Counted from the stretch's first letter, positions 48,735-57,595 are shown. The stretch: 64,000 nucleotides of DNA from UBA11051 sp964390495 (GCA_964390495.1 CAYMIN010000006.1:110748-174747), one strand, 5' to 3'. Notes: a model not told the origin generated them from the sequence alone. Numbers and translations are program-made.

Positions 48735-49186
48735 CAGAATAGCGTCTCCTGACGAACAATGTTGGGGAGGCGTGTAATATTGCACAAGCGCATGAAGGCG
48801 TGTAGCGTCGCCCAAGCATCGGCAATGTCAGGGAAATCAGTTTCAGTAACAGCCCTTGCCCACTTGTCGCCGTAGCCTTCGACATAGTAATGGAGATGCG
48901 GCGTAGGAATGTCCTGGCCGTCGGGATTGCGGTGCGTCGGCCCTCCTAGCTCCAGGCGGTAAAGCACAACTACCTGTCGAGCACGGTTCTGGTACTTGAT
49001 TCTGGCTACGTCAATCGCGCCTCGCTCGATATCCAGCAGGAAGTTTTCCCGTCTGTCCGCAGACACTAGCGGGACACACACCGAACCGCCGGTCTCGGGG
49101 TAGTGTCTATACTCGTCATCTGCACGCTGCTTCTCCATCGCAATTAGTGCATCGGCCTCCGCCTGAGTTAGATTGATCTCGGCCAT
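48734..49186 (-). CDS. DUF6978 family protein
   Basis: 150 residues. MAEINLTQAEADALIAMEKQ, GGSVCVPLVSADRRENFLLD, YQNRARQVVVLYRLELGG and HRNPDGQDIPTPHLHYYVEG follow the pattern I remember for DUF6978. That family has no known function and is often next to DUF1828 proteins. AGGAG lies 7 bases before ATG 49186. It overlaps the DUF1828/DUF1829 gene by one base of TGATG. Histidines in the conserved HLHYYVEGYGDKW block could be functional but this is speculative. Confidence 0.7.
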   Translation of the reverse strand: MAEINLTQAEADALIAMEKQRADDEYRHYPETGGSVCVPLVSADRRENFLLDIERGAIDVARIKYQNRARQVVVLYRLELGGPTHRNPDGQDIPTPHLHYYVEGYGDKWARAVTETDFPDIADAWATLHAFMRLCNITRLPNIVRQETLF

Positions 49187-49327
49187 TTGCCGTCTCCTGG
49201 CTAGACAGTCGCGGTGGTTAGTGTGGTCCAGAGTGAGGAAGGCGGGCCTGGCTGCGCCGCAGTCAACCACATAGGTTTTCGCCAGCCGGATAGGGATTCC
49301 TGCTCCCAGGATGTTGCGCTGCGCCTA

Positions 49328-50695
49328 TTACGGCATCGCTGCCCTATACACGTGCACTCCCAGCCACCCGAAGCTGTCCTCGACCGCGCCGTCGGTCACG
49401 GCGACCTTGTTGCCGCCCTGAGCCTCAGGCCGGTCCTCGAAAAGCACCTCAAGTTCGCCGAGCCCCGCCGGCAAGCCGCTGATTGTGGCGGTGACGGGCC
49501 GCTCTTGCGAGCTGACGGCAATGACATACAGCGTGCCCTCGTAAGCCTTCGCGAGAACGTTGACCGACGGGTAGGAGATGTCCTCCTCCACCCCGTAGGG
49601 CCGGAAGGCGACGGTCCGGGGCGAACCCTTGGTGATCTCCACTTGCAGCGCGACGTCTTCACCAAACAGGATCGCCTGGTCGAGCTTGCCATCGCTCATC
49701 AGGTTGGCCGCGGCCCGCTTGTAGCCATGCTCCCAGGTCTTCTGGAGAATTGCCAGGTCGCGCTTGTGCCAATAGGAGAAGACCAGTATGCCCTTGGCGC
49801 CGGAGGCCAGGCAGGACCAGAAGTCGTGGTGAGCCTCCGCCGGCGTGATTACGTCGAAGATGTCGCGCTTGTCGTAAAACAGCATCGGGATGCCGATAGG
49901 GGTCTTCTGGCCGTTTTTGTAATCAGGCCCGATCTCGCAGCCGGCCAGCGCGATGCCCTTGATACATTCCTCGGTGCGCCAACGCACCCAGGCGCGCGGC
50001 TGGTGAGTGTACTCGGTGTAGGTGCCGGCGCCGATGATGTCGAGATAGGGAACATACTTGGCGACGCGCTCGGCGGAGGAGTGGCCGGGCTGGTACATGT
50101 AGTTGGGGCGCTGGCGGGGATCATGCTGGCGGGTCCAGGCGCTCAGGTTCTTGACCAGGTCATACTCATTCTCATACCAGTAGCGCAGCTCCTCGGGGAA
50201 ATCCCACCAGGCGAGGTTGTCATAAGCTGCCAGCGCCGCGATAGTGGCCCCGGCCTCTTCTTCGGTTTGGGGTCTGTCTTCGAGCTTGGCTTTCTCGCCG
50301 GTGTCGCCGGCTTCCTCGGCATTGGCAGCTTGCGCCTTGCCGGCCTGCGGGTCCGTCTTGGCTGCGTCTGCGGTAGTGGCTGGTTTCTCCGGAGAAACCT
50401 CTACCTTGGTCTTGCCGGTGAGGTGAGCCAGGGCCAGCCAGCCGGCCTGCTTGGTGAGGTCGAGGTAATCCGGCTTGAAGCCGTAAGTGTGGCCGAGGGT
50501 CCAGCCGGCCTCGGCGGCCTCCGCCAGCGCCTCGCTGTTGCCGATGGAGTAGAGCCCCAGCGGGAAGCGCGTGCCCTCAGGATACACCAGATTGGCCGGG
50601 TCGGTGGGACCCTGGGCCGGAGCGCTCGTGGCAGCAAGCAGCGCGGCTGCCACCAGTACCGCCGTAAGCAATGACGCACACGTTTTCTGCAACAT
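49328..50695 (-). CDS. Secreted TIM-barrel glycosidase-like protein
   Basis: About 455 residues with a clear signal peptide (MLQKTCASLLTAVLVAAALL, cleavage after SAPAQ). A low-complexity segment rich in A, E, K and D (about 100-145) follows. A barrel-like region (about 145-370) has YDNLAWWDFPEELRYWYENE, DIIGAGTYTEY and GAKGILVFSYW. A C-terminal beta domain (about 385-455) is typical of glycosidases. The start is ATG 50695, with GGAGGG upstream and the signal peptide beginning there. It resembles in build the barrel part of the larger 44106-47768 protein. No specific glycoside hydrolase family can be named. Confidence 0.6.
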   Translation of the reverse strand: MLQKTCASLLTAVLVAAALLAATSAPAQGPTDPANLVYPEGTRFPLGLYSIGNSEALAEAAEAGWTLGHTYGFKPDYLDLTKQAGWLALAHLTGKTKVEVSPEKPATTADAAKTDPQAGKAQAANAEEAGDTGEKAKLEDRPQTEEEAGATIAALAAYDNLAWWDFPEELRYWYENEYDLVKNLSAWTRQHDPRQRPNYMYQPGHSSAERVAKYVPYLDIIGAGTYTEYTHQPRAWVRWRTEECIKGIALAGCEIGPDYKNGQKTPIGIPMLFYDKRDIFDVITPAEAHHDFWSCLASGAKGILVFSYWHKRDLAILQKTWEHGYKRAAANLMSDGKLDQAILFGEDVALQVEITKGSPRTVAFRPYGVEEDISYPSVNVLAKAYEGTLYVIAVSSQERPVTATISGLPAGLGELEVLFEDRPEAQGGNKVAVTDGAVEDSFGWLGVHVYRAAMP

Positions 50696-50857
50696 TCCTA
50701 TCCCTCCTCTTGGGATATCGCCGAGGCTAGCAGCAGCCTCAGAACTCAGTTTGCCGAGACTCACGAGCTGGTAAGACGCCGTTGCCTTCTAACCAGGGGA
50801 CAGTCCCCCATCGCGGGTTATCAGAGACCCTTTAGCTGTGACGCGCCCCCGGGCCGG

Positions 50858-51775
50858 TTAGTTGCCGACTTGCAGCATCCGCTCGACTGCCTCACGAGCT
50901 CTGGCGGCGATGTCCTGGGGTATCTCGATGCGGTACTGCATCTTCTCCAGGGCCGCGGCGACCTTGGGTAGGGTTATCTTCTTCATGTTCGGGCAGACCG
51001 CACCGCGGATGATGTGGAAGGTCTTGTCCGGGTTCTCTTTCTGGAGGCGATAGGCCATGTCGTATTCGGTGCCGACGATTATGTCCTGGGCCTCGGTCTC
51101 GCGGGCATAACGCACCATACCGCCGGTGGAGAGCACCGCGTCGGCATAGCGGCGCACCTCCGCAGGGACCTCCGGGTGTACCATCACCACCGCCTCGGGA
51201 TACTTCTGCTTGCCGTCTTGGAGCATTTGGGCCGAGATGCGCACATGGGTGGCACAGTAGCCGTCCCAGAGGATGATGCGCTTGGCGGTATGCTCCTGCA
51301 CCCAGCTTCCCAGATGCCGGTCGGGGATGAAGATGACCTGGTCGGCCTCCAGGCTCTCCACTATCTCCACGGCATTGGCCGAGGTGCAACAGATGTCGCT
51401 CTCGGCCTTGGTCGCCGCCGAGGTATTGACGTAGGCGACCACCGGCGCGCCGGGATGCTGCTTTTTGAACTCGCGCAAGGCCTCGGGGGTCACCATATCG
51501 GCCATCGGGCAGCCGGCGTCCTTGTCGGGTAGCAGCACGGTCTTTGCCGGAGAGAGCAGCTTGGCGGTCTCGGCCATGAAATGCACGCCGCAGAAAACAA
51601 TGACCTCGGCGTCGGTTCCGGCTGCGATCCGCGAAAGCTCCAGCGAGTCGCCGAGGTAGTCCGCAATGTCCTGAACCTCGGGGATCTGGTAATTGTGCCC
51701 CAAAATCACCGCGCGCTTGTCACGTTTCAGCCGCTCTACTTTTTGAGCTAGCTCTGCGGTATCTGTTGGCGTCAT
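50858..51775 (-). CDS. nadA: Quinolinate synthase A
   Basis: Second enzyme of de novo NAD synthesis. It condenses iminoaspartate with dihydroxyacetone phosphate using a [4Fe-4S] cluster. About 305 residues, the usual size. FCGVHFMAET (about 82-91), SDICCTSANAVEI (about 127-139), VMVHPEVP (about 192-199) and AVCPNMKKI (about 261-269) include the cluster cysteines and substrate-binding residues. The start is ATG 51775. A promoter (51824-51853) is just upstream. nadB and nadC are not in the window. Confidence 0.95.
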   Translation of the reverse strand: MTPTDTAELAQKVERLKRDKRAVILGHNYQIPEVQDIADYLGDSLELSRIAAGTDAEVIVFCGVHFMAETAKLLSPAKTVLLPDKDAGCPMADMVTPEALREFKKQHPGAPVVAYVNTSAATKAESDICCTSANAVEIVESLEADQVIFIPDRHLGSWVQEHTAKRIILWDGYCATHVRISAQMLQDGKQKYPEAVVMVHPEVPAEVRRYADAVLSTGGMVRYARETEAQDIIVGTEYDMAYRLQKENPDKTFHIIRGAVCPNMKKITLPKVAAALEKMQYRIEIPQDIAARAREAVERMLQVGN

Positions 51776-51823
51776 CAAATCAACACCTTCACAGCGGTGT
51801 CATCAGCTTGCTTACTGGGGGTC

Positions 51824-51853
51824 ATTATACTACTTTAGTGGTTCTTGTTCCAA
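51824..51853 (-). promoter_or_regulatory. Promoter of nadA
   Basis: On the minus strand TTGGAA (51853-51848), 18 bases, TATAAT (51829-51824). Leader to nadA about 40 bases. Confidence 0.65.
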
Positions 51854-51855
51854 TC

Positions 51856-51887
51856 TTGAGCAGGAAGGTTGCTCAATCTGCTATAAT
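51856..51887 (+). promoter_or_regulatory. Possible promoter for the 51953 membrane protein
   Basis: A perfect TATAAT at 51882-51887. The best -35 is TTGAGC at 51856-51861, but the spacer is 20 bases. The -10 is good and the -35 is weak. It is divergent from the nadA promoter. Confidence 0.4.
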
Positions 51888-51952
51888 CAGGCAAATGTAA
51901 CGGTGACCGTAGCAGCGATGCGGCATGTTAACCAAGAGTCGAGGTTGATGAA

Positions 51953-52270
51953 ATGGCACGACCGAACGGCAATAGCGACGAATCGTACCGCCAGAAGTTC
52001 TTCGCAGCGGCGACGTATCTGTACAAGGCCCTGCGCTACCTGGTATTCGTGTATGTGCTGGGCTCGGCCCTGGCGGTCGTAGTTTTGGCCCTGACTTCAG
52101 GGACTGGGCATCCGACCTTCTCCCTGGCTCTGGTGCTGGGAGCCTACGGCGTGGCTGGCCTGGCCGGAGCAGTATTCCTCTACGCCTTCGTGCAGTTGTT
52201 GATCCTGGCCTGCTGCGCCTACGGCGAATGGCTGTGCGAACAGAAAGAGGAGGCGAGGCGCGCTGATTGA
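51953..52270 (+). CDS. Two-helix membrane protein of unknown function
   Basis: 105 residues: a charged start, hydrophobic segments at about 25-49 and 60-90, and a charged end. No recognised domain. It precedes the probable oriC. It could be the first gene of the origin side, but it does not resemble dnaA or other replication genes. Confidence 0.55.
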   Translation: MARPNGNSDESYRQKFFAAATYLYKALRYLVFVYVLGSALAVVVLALTSGTGHPTFSLALVLGAYGVAGLAGAVFLYAFVQLLILACCAYGEWLCEQKEEARRAD

Positions 52271-52611
52271 CTGGGCCGCAGGTTGGCCCGCCCAGCCGCA
52301 CTGGCTTCCAGTCTCGTTTGCCAATCAAGCCCACCTGGCGCACGGCTTACCTCGCGCTCAGCATTGCTGCTGCACCACCGGCGACGATTCTCTGAGGCTC
52401 CCTCGCCAACCCTGACGCCCAGTTGACACGCGCCGCAATCATGCTGTCGCATTCCCTGAAGACAACCCGTGGGAAAGATTGAGGAAAATGTGGGCAACTG
52501 CCCGGTGTGTGGACAGTGTGGACAAGGTCTTCAGTCTTTCCGCAGCCTTATTAACACGACGAGGCCCTGGTGGGCTTGACCTGCGGGCACTTTTCCACGA
52601 AATCCACGCCC

Positions 52612-52677
52612 CTACTACTAGTACTACTAGCCTCTAATATACAATTTAGTACTACTACAGCCTGGGGATAATCCACA
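52612..52677 (-). promoter_or_regulatory. DnaA box plus DnaA-trio-like unwinding element
   Basis: On the minus strand the order is TGTGGATTA (52677-52669), a GC-rich spacer TCCCCAGGC, then TAGTAGTACTAA (52657-52646), an AT-rich tract, and a second triplet run CTAGTAGTACTAGTAGTAG (52630-52612). This matches the basal unwinding arrangement described for bacterial origins: DnaA box, GC cluster, then 3'-GAT triplets (DnaA-trios) on which DnaA assembles. Confidence 0.65.
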
Positions 52678-52795
52678 TATCCGTACGAATCATGCAACCG
52701 AGAGCAAAGCTCCCTAAGCCATTGTAGTAGATGACAACAGCCAGTGAGTCGGGCTGGTGTATGTGTTCAGCTTAGGGCTTGCCGGTGCTTACTGG

Positions 52796-52820
52796 GGCTG
52801 GAAAGCCCGAGCTTCGCGTA
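52796..52820 (+). repeat. Family A hairpin in the oriC region
   Basis: GGGCTGGAAAGCCCG with downstream AGCTTCGCG, a relative of the CGGGCTnnAAAGCCCG repeats at 35744, 39721 and 43948. Confidence 0.55.
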
Positions 52821-53061
52821 GGAGCTTAGTTGGTTGAATCCGGATGAGGGACACCTCGGAGAGACGAATCTGATTGTCAGTAGCGGGGAAATGCACAGGA
52901 ATAGTGGACAAGTGCGGGACAAAACATGTACAATTACGCAGTCGAAAGCCGTACATAGTTCTACCAGGCTTCATCTGATGCTGTATATGATGCCTGCAAG
53001 CTGGACAAGCAGGCATATTGCTGTTACGCGAAGAAATAGACGGTTGAGTAAGTTCTGAGAG

Positions 53062-53089
53062 CCGACAGGCCCGAGTGTCGGGCTGTCGG
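53062..53089. repeat. Strong hairpin between oriC and dnaN
   Basis: CCGACAGGCCCGA and TCGGGCTGTCGG around GTG, one bulged base. About 12 bp stem. It could act on the dnaN leader or be another repeat. Confidence 0.6.
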
Positions 53090-53172
53090 TATGTGCGGTT
53101 GAAGTTGGTTCGGTAAGCTTTGATGGCATTGCGAGCGTCGCAGGGCAAGCATCCAAGGGAGGTAGTTTCGGC

Positions 53173-54285
53173 ATGTTCAGCGTTACCTGTGAGCAGCAGG
53201 CGTTATATGAGAAGGTGCAGCTTGTATCGCGGGGTGTGTCCGGCCGCAGCACTCAGCCGATCCAGAACAATATCCTTCTGCAGGCGACTGACGACACCTT
53301 GATCCTGGTAGCTACCGATGTAGAGTTTATCGGGGTCAGGACTACGATGCCGGTCGCGGCGGCTGAGGCAGGCAGTATCACGGTGCCGGCACGGGTGCTG
53401 ACGGAGCTGGCCGGGAGACTGGCCCCCGGGTCAGTGACCCTGACCGCGGATGAGAGCAATTCCCTGAAGATCTGCGGGGCGCACTCCGAGTTTGACATTC
53501 GCGGGCTGCCGGCTGACGACTTCCAGCAGTTGCCCGAGCTTGATGATCCGACCAGCTTCTCGATGGCGCAGGGCGACCTGCTGGGGATCCTCAACCGTAC
53601 CGTATTCGCCACCTCCACCGATGAGACCCGGCCGATCCTGACCGGCACGCTGCTGAAAATATCGGGTAAGAAGCTGGAGACGGTGGCGACCGATACCTAT
53701 CGCCTGGCGCTGTATGAGACGCTACTGGGGGCCGAGGTGGAGCGGGATCAGGAGGCGATTATTTCGCGGCGGGCATTGGTCGAGCTGCAGCGGATACTGG
53801 ATCCCGATGCCGAGGACGAGGCCGAGATCCGTATCTCGCAGAATCAGGTTGAGTTCGTCGTCGGGGCGACGGTGATTGGTTCGCGGCTAATTGACGGGCA
53901 GTTTGTCAATTACCCGAAAGTGATCCCAACCGGTGGCGATAAGAAGATAACTGTGAAGTGCGACGAACTTGCGAGTGCTCTCGACCGCGCCCTGGTGGTG
54001 GCCAGGCAGGACGCTTACCGCGTAGTGCTGCGGGCCAAGGGCGATACCATGACAATCAGCGCCAAGAGCCAGGATGTCGGCGAGGCGGAGGAGACGCTGG
54101 ATATCTCGATGGAGGGCGATGATGCCGAAATCGCCTTCAACGCCGAATACCTGCTGGATATGCTGGAGGCAGTTGAGAGCGAGGCCTTGCTGATGGAGCT
54201 GTCCGGGCCGCTCAACTCCGGCTTGCTGCGCCCCGCGGATGATGAGAACTACCTGTATGTCCTAATGCCCATGCAGATCATGTGA
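53173..54285 (+). CDS. dnaN: DNA polymerase III beta clamp
   Basis: The sliding clamp that tethers the replicative polymerase to DNA, 370 residues, normal length. Three repeated clamp domains are visible. MFSVTCEQQALYEKVQLVSR opens the first, with VPARVLTELAGRL and the TDETRPILTGTLLKI block marking the second, and VAR-Q-D-like AYRVVLRAKGDTMTISAK in the third. The C-terminus PLNSGLLRPADDENYLYVLM with PMQIM is characteristic. GGGAGG lies 10 bases before the ATG. It is followed within 10 bases by recF. Confidence 0.97.
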   Translation: MFSVTCEQQALYEKVQLVSRGVSGRSTQPIQNNILLQATDDTLILVATDVEFIGVRTTMPVAAAEAGSITVPARVLTELAGRLAPGSVTLTADESNSLKICGAHSEFDIRGLPADDFQQLPELDDPTSFSMAQGDLLGILNRTVFATSTDETRPILTGTLLKISGKKLETVATDTYRLALYETLLGAEVERDQEAIISRRALVELQRILDPDAEDEAEIRISQNQVEFVVGATVIGSRLIDGQFVNYPKVIPTGGDKKITVKCDELASALDRALVVARQDAYRVVLRAKGDTMTISAKSQDVGEAEETLDISMEGDDAEIAFNAEYLLDMLEAVESEALLMELSGPLNSGLLRPADDENYLYVLMPMQIM

Positions 54286-54295
54286 GGCGCCGGGA

Positions 54296-55459
54296 TTGCA
54301 CATTACCAAGCTCGCTCTGGAGGACTTCCGCATCTATCCGGAGCTGCAGATGGAGTTCTCGCAGGGGCTGACGATAGTCGTCGGCCCCAATGCGTCCGGC
54401 AAGACCAGCCTACTCGAAGCCATCCACCTACTGGCCACTACCAAGTCGCCCCGCACGCACCGGGACCGCGAATTGGTCCGCTGCGGTGCCCCTTGCAGCC
54501 GCCTGCAGGGGCAGTTTACCTCCACGCAGCAGCAGACAACCAGCATCTCGATCGTCCTGCCCGGCGAGCCCGCCGGGGCCGCCGAAGAGACCCCCACGGC
54601 CAAGCAGGTCAAGCTGGACGGGACCGCTATCACTAGCGTCTCGCAGATGATCGGGCGGGTGCCGGTGGTGATGTTCTCGAGCGAAGACCTCAATATCGTG
54701 AAGGGGTCGCCAGGCTACCGGCGCAGATTCCTCAATGTGGCGACGGCGCAGTTGCGGCCGCGCTATCTCGACGACTTGCAGCGCTATCGCAGGGCTTTGC
54801 GCCAGCGCAATGAAGTGCTAAAATTGATCCGCCACGCCGAGGCCTCCCGCAGCAGCTTGGGCCCGTGGGACACACAGCTTATCGAGACGGGAGCGGCTCT
54901 GGCCGCTGATCGCCAGGAGTTGACCGCGACGCTGAGCGAGGCCGCCGGCACAGTGCACGAGGGTCTCACCGCCGGTGGGGAGCGGCTGGAGCTTCGCTAT
55001 CAGGGCGACCTGGCCGACAGCGATGACCAGGAGATGGGCAGGGAGCGGTTCGCCGAGCTGCTGGCCCGGAACGAGGCCCGCGATATCGAGTACGGCTATA
55101 CCACCGTCGGGGTACACCGTGACGACTTCGCGATGGCGGTCAACGGTGCGGCTCTGCGCAGGTACGGCTCGCAGGGCCAGCAGCGCACCGCGGCTTTGAG
55201 CCTGAAGCTGGCCCAGGCGCAGGTGGTGAGGGCCTGGCGGGAGGAGCCGCCGCTTCTGCTGCTGGATGACTGCCTCTCGGAGTTGGACATCAGCCGCGGC
55301 GACCGTGTCCTGGAGCTGGTTGAGGACCTGCAGGGGCTGATCGTCACCAGTCCGGTGCTGAACGAAACTCTGGCCGCGCGCACCGATGCCGAGTTCTTCG
55401 GCGTGGTGGATGGCAAGGTCGAGCAGATAACACCGCGCGGCGGCCAGGCAATAAGGTAG
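54296..55459 (+). CDS. recF: RecF recombination/repair ATPase
   Basis: 387 residues, an SMC-like ATPase that loads RecA at gaps with RecO and RecR. Walker A is VVGPNASGKTSLLEA at about 27-41. The ABC-type signature region YGSQGQQRTAALSLKLAQAQ lies near 288-307, and Walker B LLLLDDCLSELD near 318-329. It begins at TTG 54296 with GAGG eight bases upstream. The dnaN-recF order is the classical origin-side arrangement. Its stop is 6 bases before the DciA-like gene. Confidence 0.96.
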   Translation: MHITKLALEDFRIYPELQMEFSQGLTIVVGPNASGKTSLLEAIHLLATTKSPRTHRDRELVRCGAPCSRLQGQFTSTQQQTTSISIVLPGEPAGAAEETPTAKQVKLDGTAITSVSQMIGRVPVVMFSSEDLNIVKGSPGYRRRFLNVATAQLRPRYLDDLQRYRRALRQRNEVLKLIRHAEASRSSLGPWDTQLIETGAALAADRQELTATLSEAAGTVHEGLTAGGERLELRYQGDLADSDDQEMGRERFAELLARNEARDIEYGYTTVGVHRDDFAMAVNGAALRRYGSQGQQRTAALSLKLAQAQVVRAWREEPPLLLLDDCLSELDISRGDRVLELVEDLQGLIVTSPVLNETLAARTDAEFFGVVDGKVEQITPRGGQAIR

Positions 55460-55465
55460 AGACAG

Positions 55466-56104
55466 TTGAGACGGTTCAGGAACTTGGGCAACCGGGACGG
55501 CAAGTTGGGGCCGCTGCAGCGGGCGCTGAACGACTACCTGGCCTCGACCGGCAATCTGCAGCGGGGCACCTCGCGGCTGTGTATCGAGCTGTGGCCGCAA
55601 GTGGTGGGGCCGTGGTATGCTCGCAAGACGCAGATTCTGGGCGTGGAGGACGGTGAGGCACGGGTGCTTTGTGATGCGCCGGCCACCGCTCAACAGTTAC
55701 AGATGGACCAGGCCGAGATCGTCAGCCGGCTCAACGAACGGCTCGACGGCAGCTTCGTCAAGAGCATCCGGGCCTCCAGCGCGGGCCGTGCCGCCGGCCT
55801 GATCGCCGCCCAGTTGAAGCGGCCGATGCAGGTCGCGATCAGTGAGGCTGAACTTGAGGAAGTGGTTCTAGGTGAAGAGGAAATGGCCTTCTGCCGGGCG
55901 GTTGCCGGTGAAATCACCGATGAGAAACTCCGCCAACGCTTCCTGAGGGCGGTAGCCAACGACCTCAAGCGGCGGCGTCTGAAGCAACAGCGGGGCTACC
56001 GCAGTTGCACCATCTGTGGGGCCCTGCACAATGAAATCGGCCCGTATTGCAGCGCCTGTGCCACCGCGGTGGGCAGTGGAGCGGCAAAACGGACAAAGGA
56101 GTGA
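55466..56104 (+). CDS. DUF721/DciA-like protein with C-terminal zinc ribbon
   Basis: 212 residues. The N-terminal ~90 (GPLQRALNDYLASTG, LCIELWPQVVGPWYARKTQI) are DUF721, the family of DciA, which helps load the replicative helicase in bacteria lacking DnaC. A zinc-ribbon follows at the C-terminus (SCTICGALHNEIGPYCSACA), which is not part of usual DUF721 proteins and is probably a later fusion or a lineage feature. It starts with TTG and closely follows recF. DUF721 genes next to recF are common. The rtcB Shine-Dalgarno lies inside its last codons. Confidence 0.8.
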   Translation: MRRFRNLGNRDGKLGPLQRALNDYLASTGNLQRGTSRLCIELWPQVVGPWYARKTQILGVEDGEARVLCDAPATAQQLQMDQAEIVSRLNERLDGSFVKSIRASSAGRAAGLIAAQLKRPMQVAISEAELEEVVLGEEEMAFCRAVAGEITDEKLRQRFLRAVANDLKRRRLKQQRGYRSCTICGALHNEIGPYCSACATAVGSGAAKRTKE

Positions 56105-56109
56105 GAGGC

Positions 56110-57561
56110 TTGGCCCAGATACAACTCCGGCAACTCGATGGGTACCGCTGGCTGGTGCCGCAGGACCAGAGTCTGGGCATGCGTACCGACGGGCTGATCT
56201 TTGCCGATGACAAGCTGATTCAGGACCTGCGCGACGACCCGACGCTCCAGCAGGTCGCCAATGTCGCCAGCTTGCCCGGGATCGTCGGCAAGTCGCTGGC
56301 GATGCCTGACTGTCACATGGGCTACGGCTTCCCAATCGGCGGGGTGGCGGCCTTCGACATCCATGAGGGCGTCATCTCACCCGGCGGCGTGGGCTATGAC
56401 ATCAACTGCGGTGTGCGGCTGCTACGCAGCGATCTGACCAGAGAGGATGTCGCGGACAAGCTGGAGGACTTGAGCGGGCACATCTTCGGCAGCGTTCCCG
56501 CCGGCGTGGGCAAGAGCGGCTCGTTCAAGCTGGGCCGGCAGCAACTGGAGGCCGTGCTCAATCAAGGCGCGCGCTGGGCGGTGGCGCAGGGCTACGGCAG
56601 CGAGGGTGACCTGGAGCACACCGAGGCCGGCGGCTGTCTGCCCGGAGCGGAGGCCTCGGCGCTGAGCTCGCGGGCCCTGGAGCGCGGCGGTCCGCAACTG
56701 GGCACACTCGGCTCCGGCAATCACTTCCTCGAAATCCAGGTGGTTGACTGGATAGATGACCAGCAGGTGGCCGCCGCCTTCGGCCTCGAGCAGGTGAACC
56801 AGGTGTGTGTGATGATCCACTGCGGCTCGCGCGGTCTGGGGCACCAGGTGTGCGATGACGCAATCGGGGTGATGCTCAAGGCCGCCGCGAAGTACGGCAT
56901 CGAGCTGCGCGACCGCCAGCTAGCCTGCGCGCCGGTGGATTCGCCGGAGGGGCGCACCTACTATGCAGCGATGGCCGCAGCCGCCAACTACGCCTGGGCC
57001 AACCGTCAGGCGATCACCCACCAGGTGCGCGCAGGCTTTGAGCAGGTGCTGCGGGCCGGCAGCAAACAGCTCGGGCTGCGGCTGGTATATGATGTGGCGC
57101 ATAATGTGGCCAAGTTCGAGACGCATCAGGTAAATGGGGCGCAGAAAGAGCTGTGCGTACACCGCAAGGGCGCGACGCGGGCGTTTGGGCCGGGGCATCC
57201 GGAGCTGCCTGAGGACTACCGCGAGTACGGCCAGCCGGTGCTGGTGCCGGGCGACATGGGGACGGCGTCGCATCTGCTGGTAGGCACCGCCGGCGCGATG
57301 GAGCAGAGCTGGGGCTCGACCTGCCACGGGGCGGGCCGGCGGATGAGCCGCAAGGCCGCGCTGCGCCGGCAGCACAGCGATGAGGTGCGGGCCAAGCTGA
57401 CCCAACAGGGGATTGTGGTCCGCGCGGTCGGCAAGAAGACCCTGGCCGAGGAGGCCCCGGAAGCGTATAAGGATGTTGACGAGGTGGTGGCCGTCTGCCA
57501 CGGTGCCGGCATATCGAGACGGGTAGCGCGGCTGCGGCCCCTGGCGGTGATCAAGGGCTGA
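56110..57561 (+). CDS. rtcB: RtcB tRNA/RNA ligase
   Basis: GTP- and Mn-dependent ligase that joins 2',3'-cyclic phosphate or 3'-phosphate to 5'-OH RNA ends. About 483 residues. Metal and guanylation residues are visible: GYDINCGVRL (Asp and Cys, about 95-104), GSGNHFLEIQ (about 200-209), IHCGSRGLGHQ (about 235-245), YDVAHNVAKFE (about 326-336), and STCHGAGRRMSR with the guanylated histidine (about 402-413). The start is TTG 56110, with AAGGAG 8 bases upstream; the in-frame GTG at 56101 overlaps that site. It follows the DciA-like gene closely, and gyrB, common at this position elsewhere, is missing. Confidence 0.95.
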   Translation: MAQIQLRQLDGYRWLVPQDQSLGMRTDGLIFADDKLIQDLRDDPTLQQVANVASLPGIVGKSLAMPDCHMGYGFPIGGVAAFDIHEGVISPGGVGYDINCGVRLLRSDLTREDVADKLEDLSGHIFGSVPAGVGKSGSFKLGRQQLEAVLNQGARWAVAQGYGSEGDLEHTEAGGCLPGAEASALSSRALERGGPQLGTLGSGNHFLEIQVVDWIDDQQVAAAFGLEQVNQVCVMIHCGSRGLGHQVCDDAIGVMLKAAAKYGIELRDRQLACAPVDSPEGRTYYAAMAAAANYAWANRQAITHQVRAGFEQVLRAGSKQLGLRLVYDVAHNVAKFETHQVNGAQKELCVHRKGATRAFGPGHPELPEDYREYGQPVLVPGDMGTASHLLVGTAGAMEQSWGSTCHGAGRRMSRKAALRRQHSDEVRAKLTQQGIVVRAVGKKTLAEEAPEAYKDVDEVVAVCHGAGISRRVARLRPLAVIKG

Positions 57562-57595
57562 GGCGGATATGCCGGAACCTGTGGCTTTGCCCACG

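Larger units (their letters stand above)
52271..53172. other. Probable replication origin, oriC
   Basis: 902-base non-coding region directly upstream of dnaN. DnaA-box-like 9-mers within one or two mismatches of TTATCCACA occur at 52489 (TGTGGGCAA), 52508, 52517 (TGTGGACAA), 52591, 52669 (TAATCCACA) and 52904. Between 52612 and 52660 is an AT-rich area with TAG-type triplets on the minus strand. A stem (53062-53089) and a family A hairpin (52796-52820) follow. No dnaA gene is adjacent, but dnaN, recF and a DciA-like gene follow, as around many bacterial origins. Called by layout and boxes; not experimentally shown. Confidence 0.7.

Noticed and set aside
51953..52270. dnaA beside the origin
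   Set aside because: The gene here encodes a small two-helix membrane protein without ATPase or helix-turn-helix motifs.
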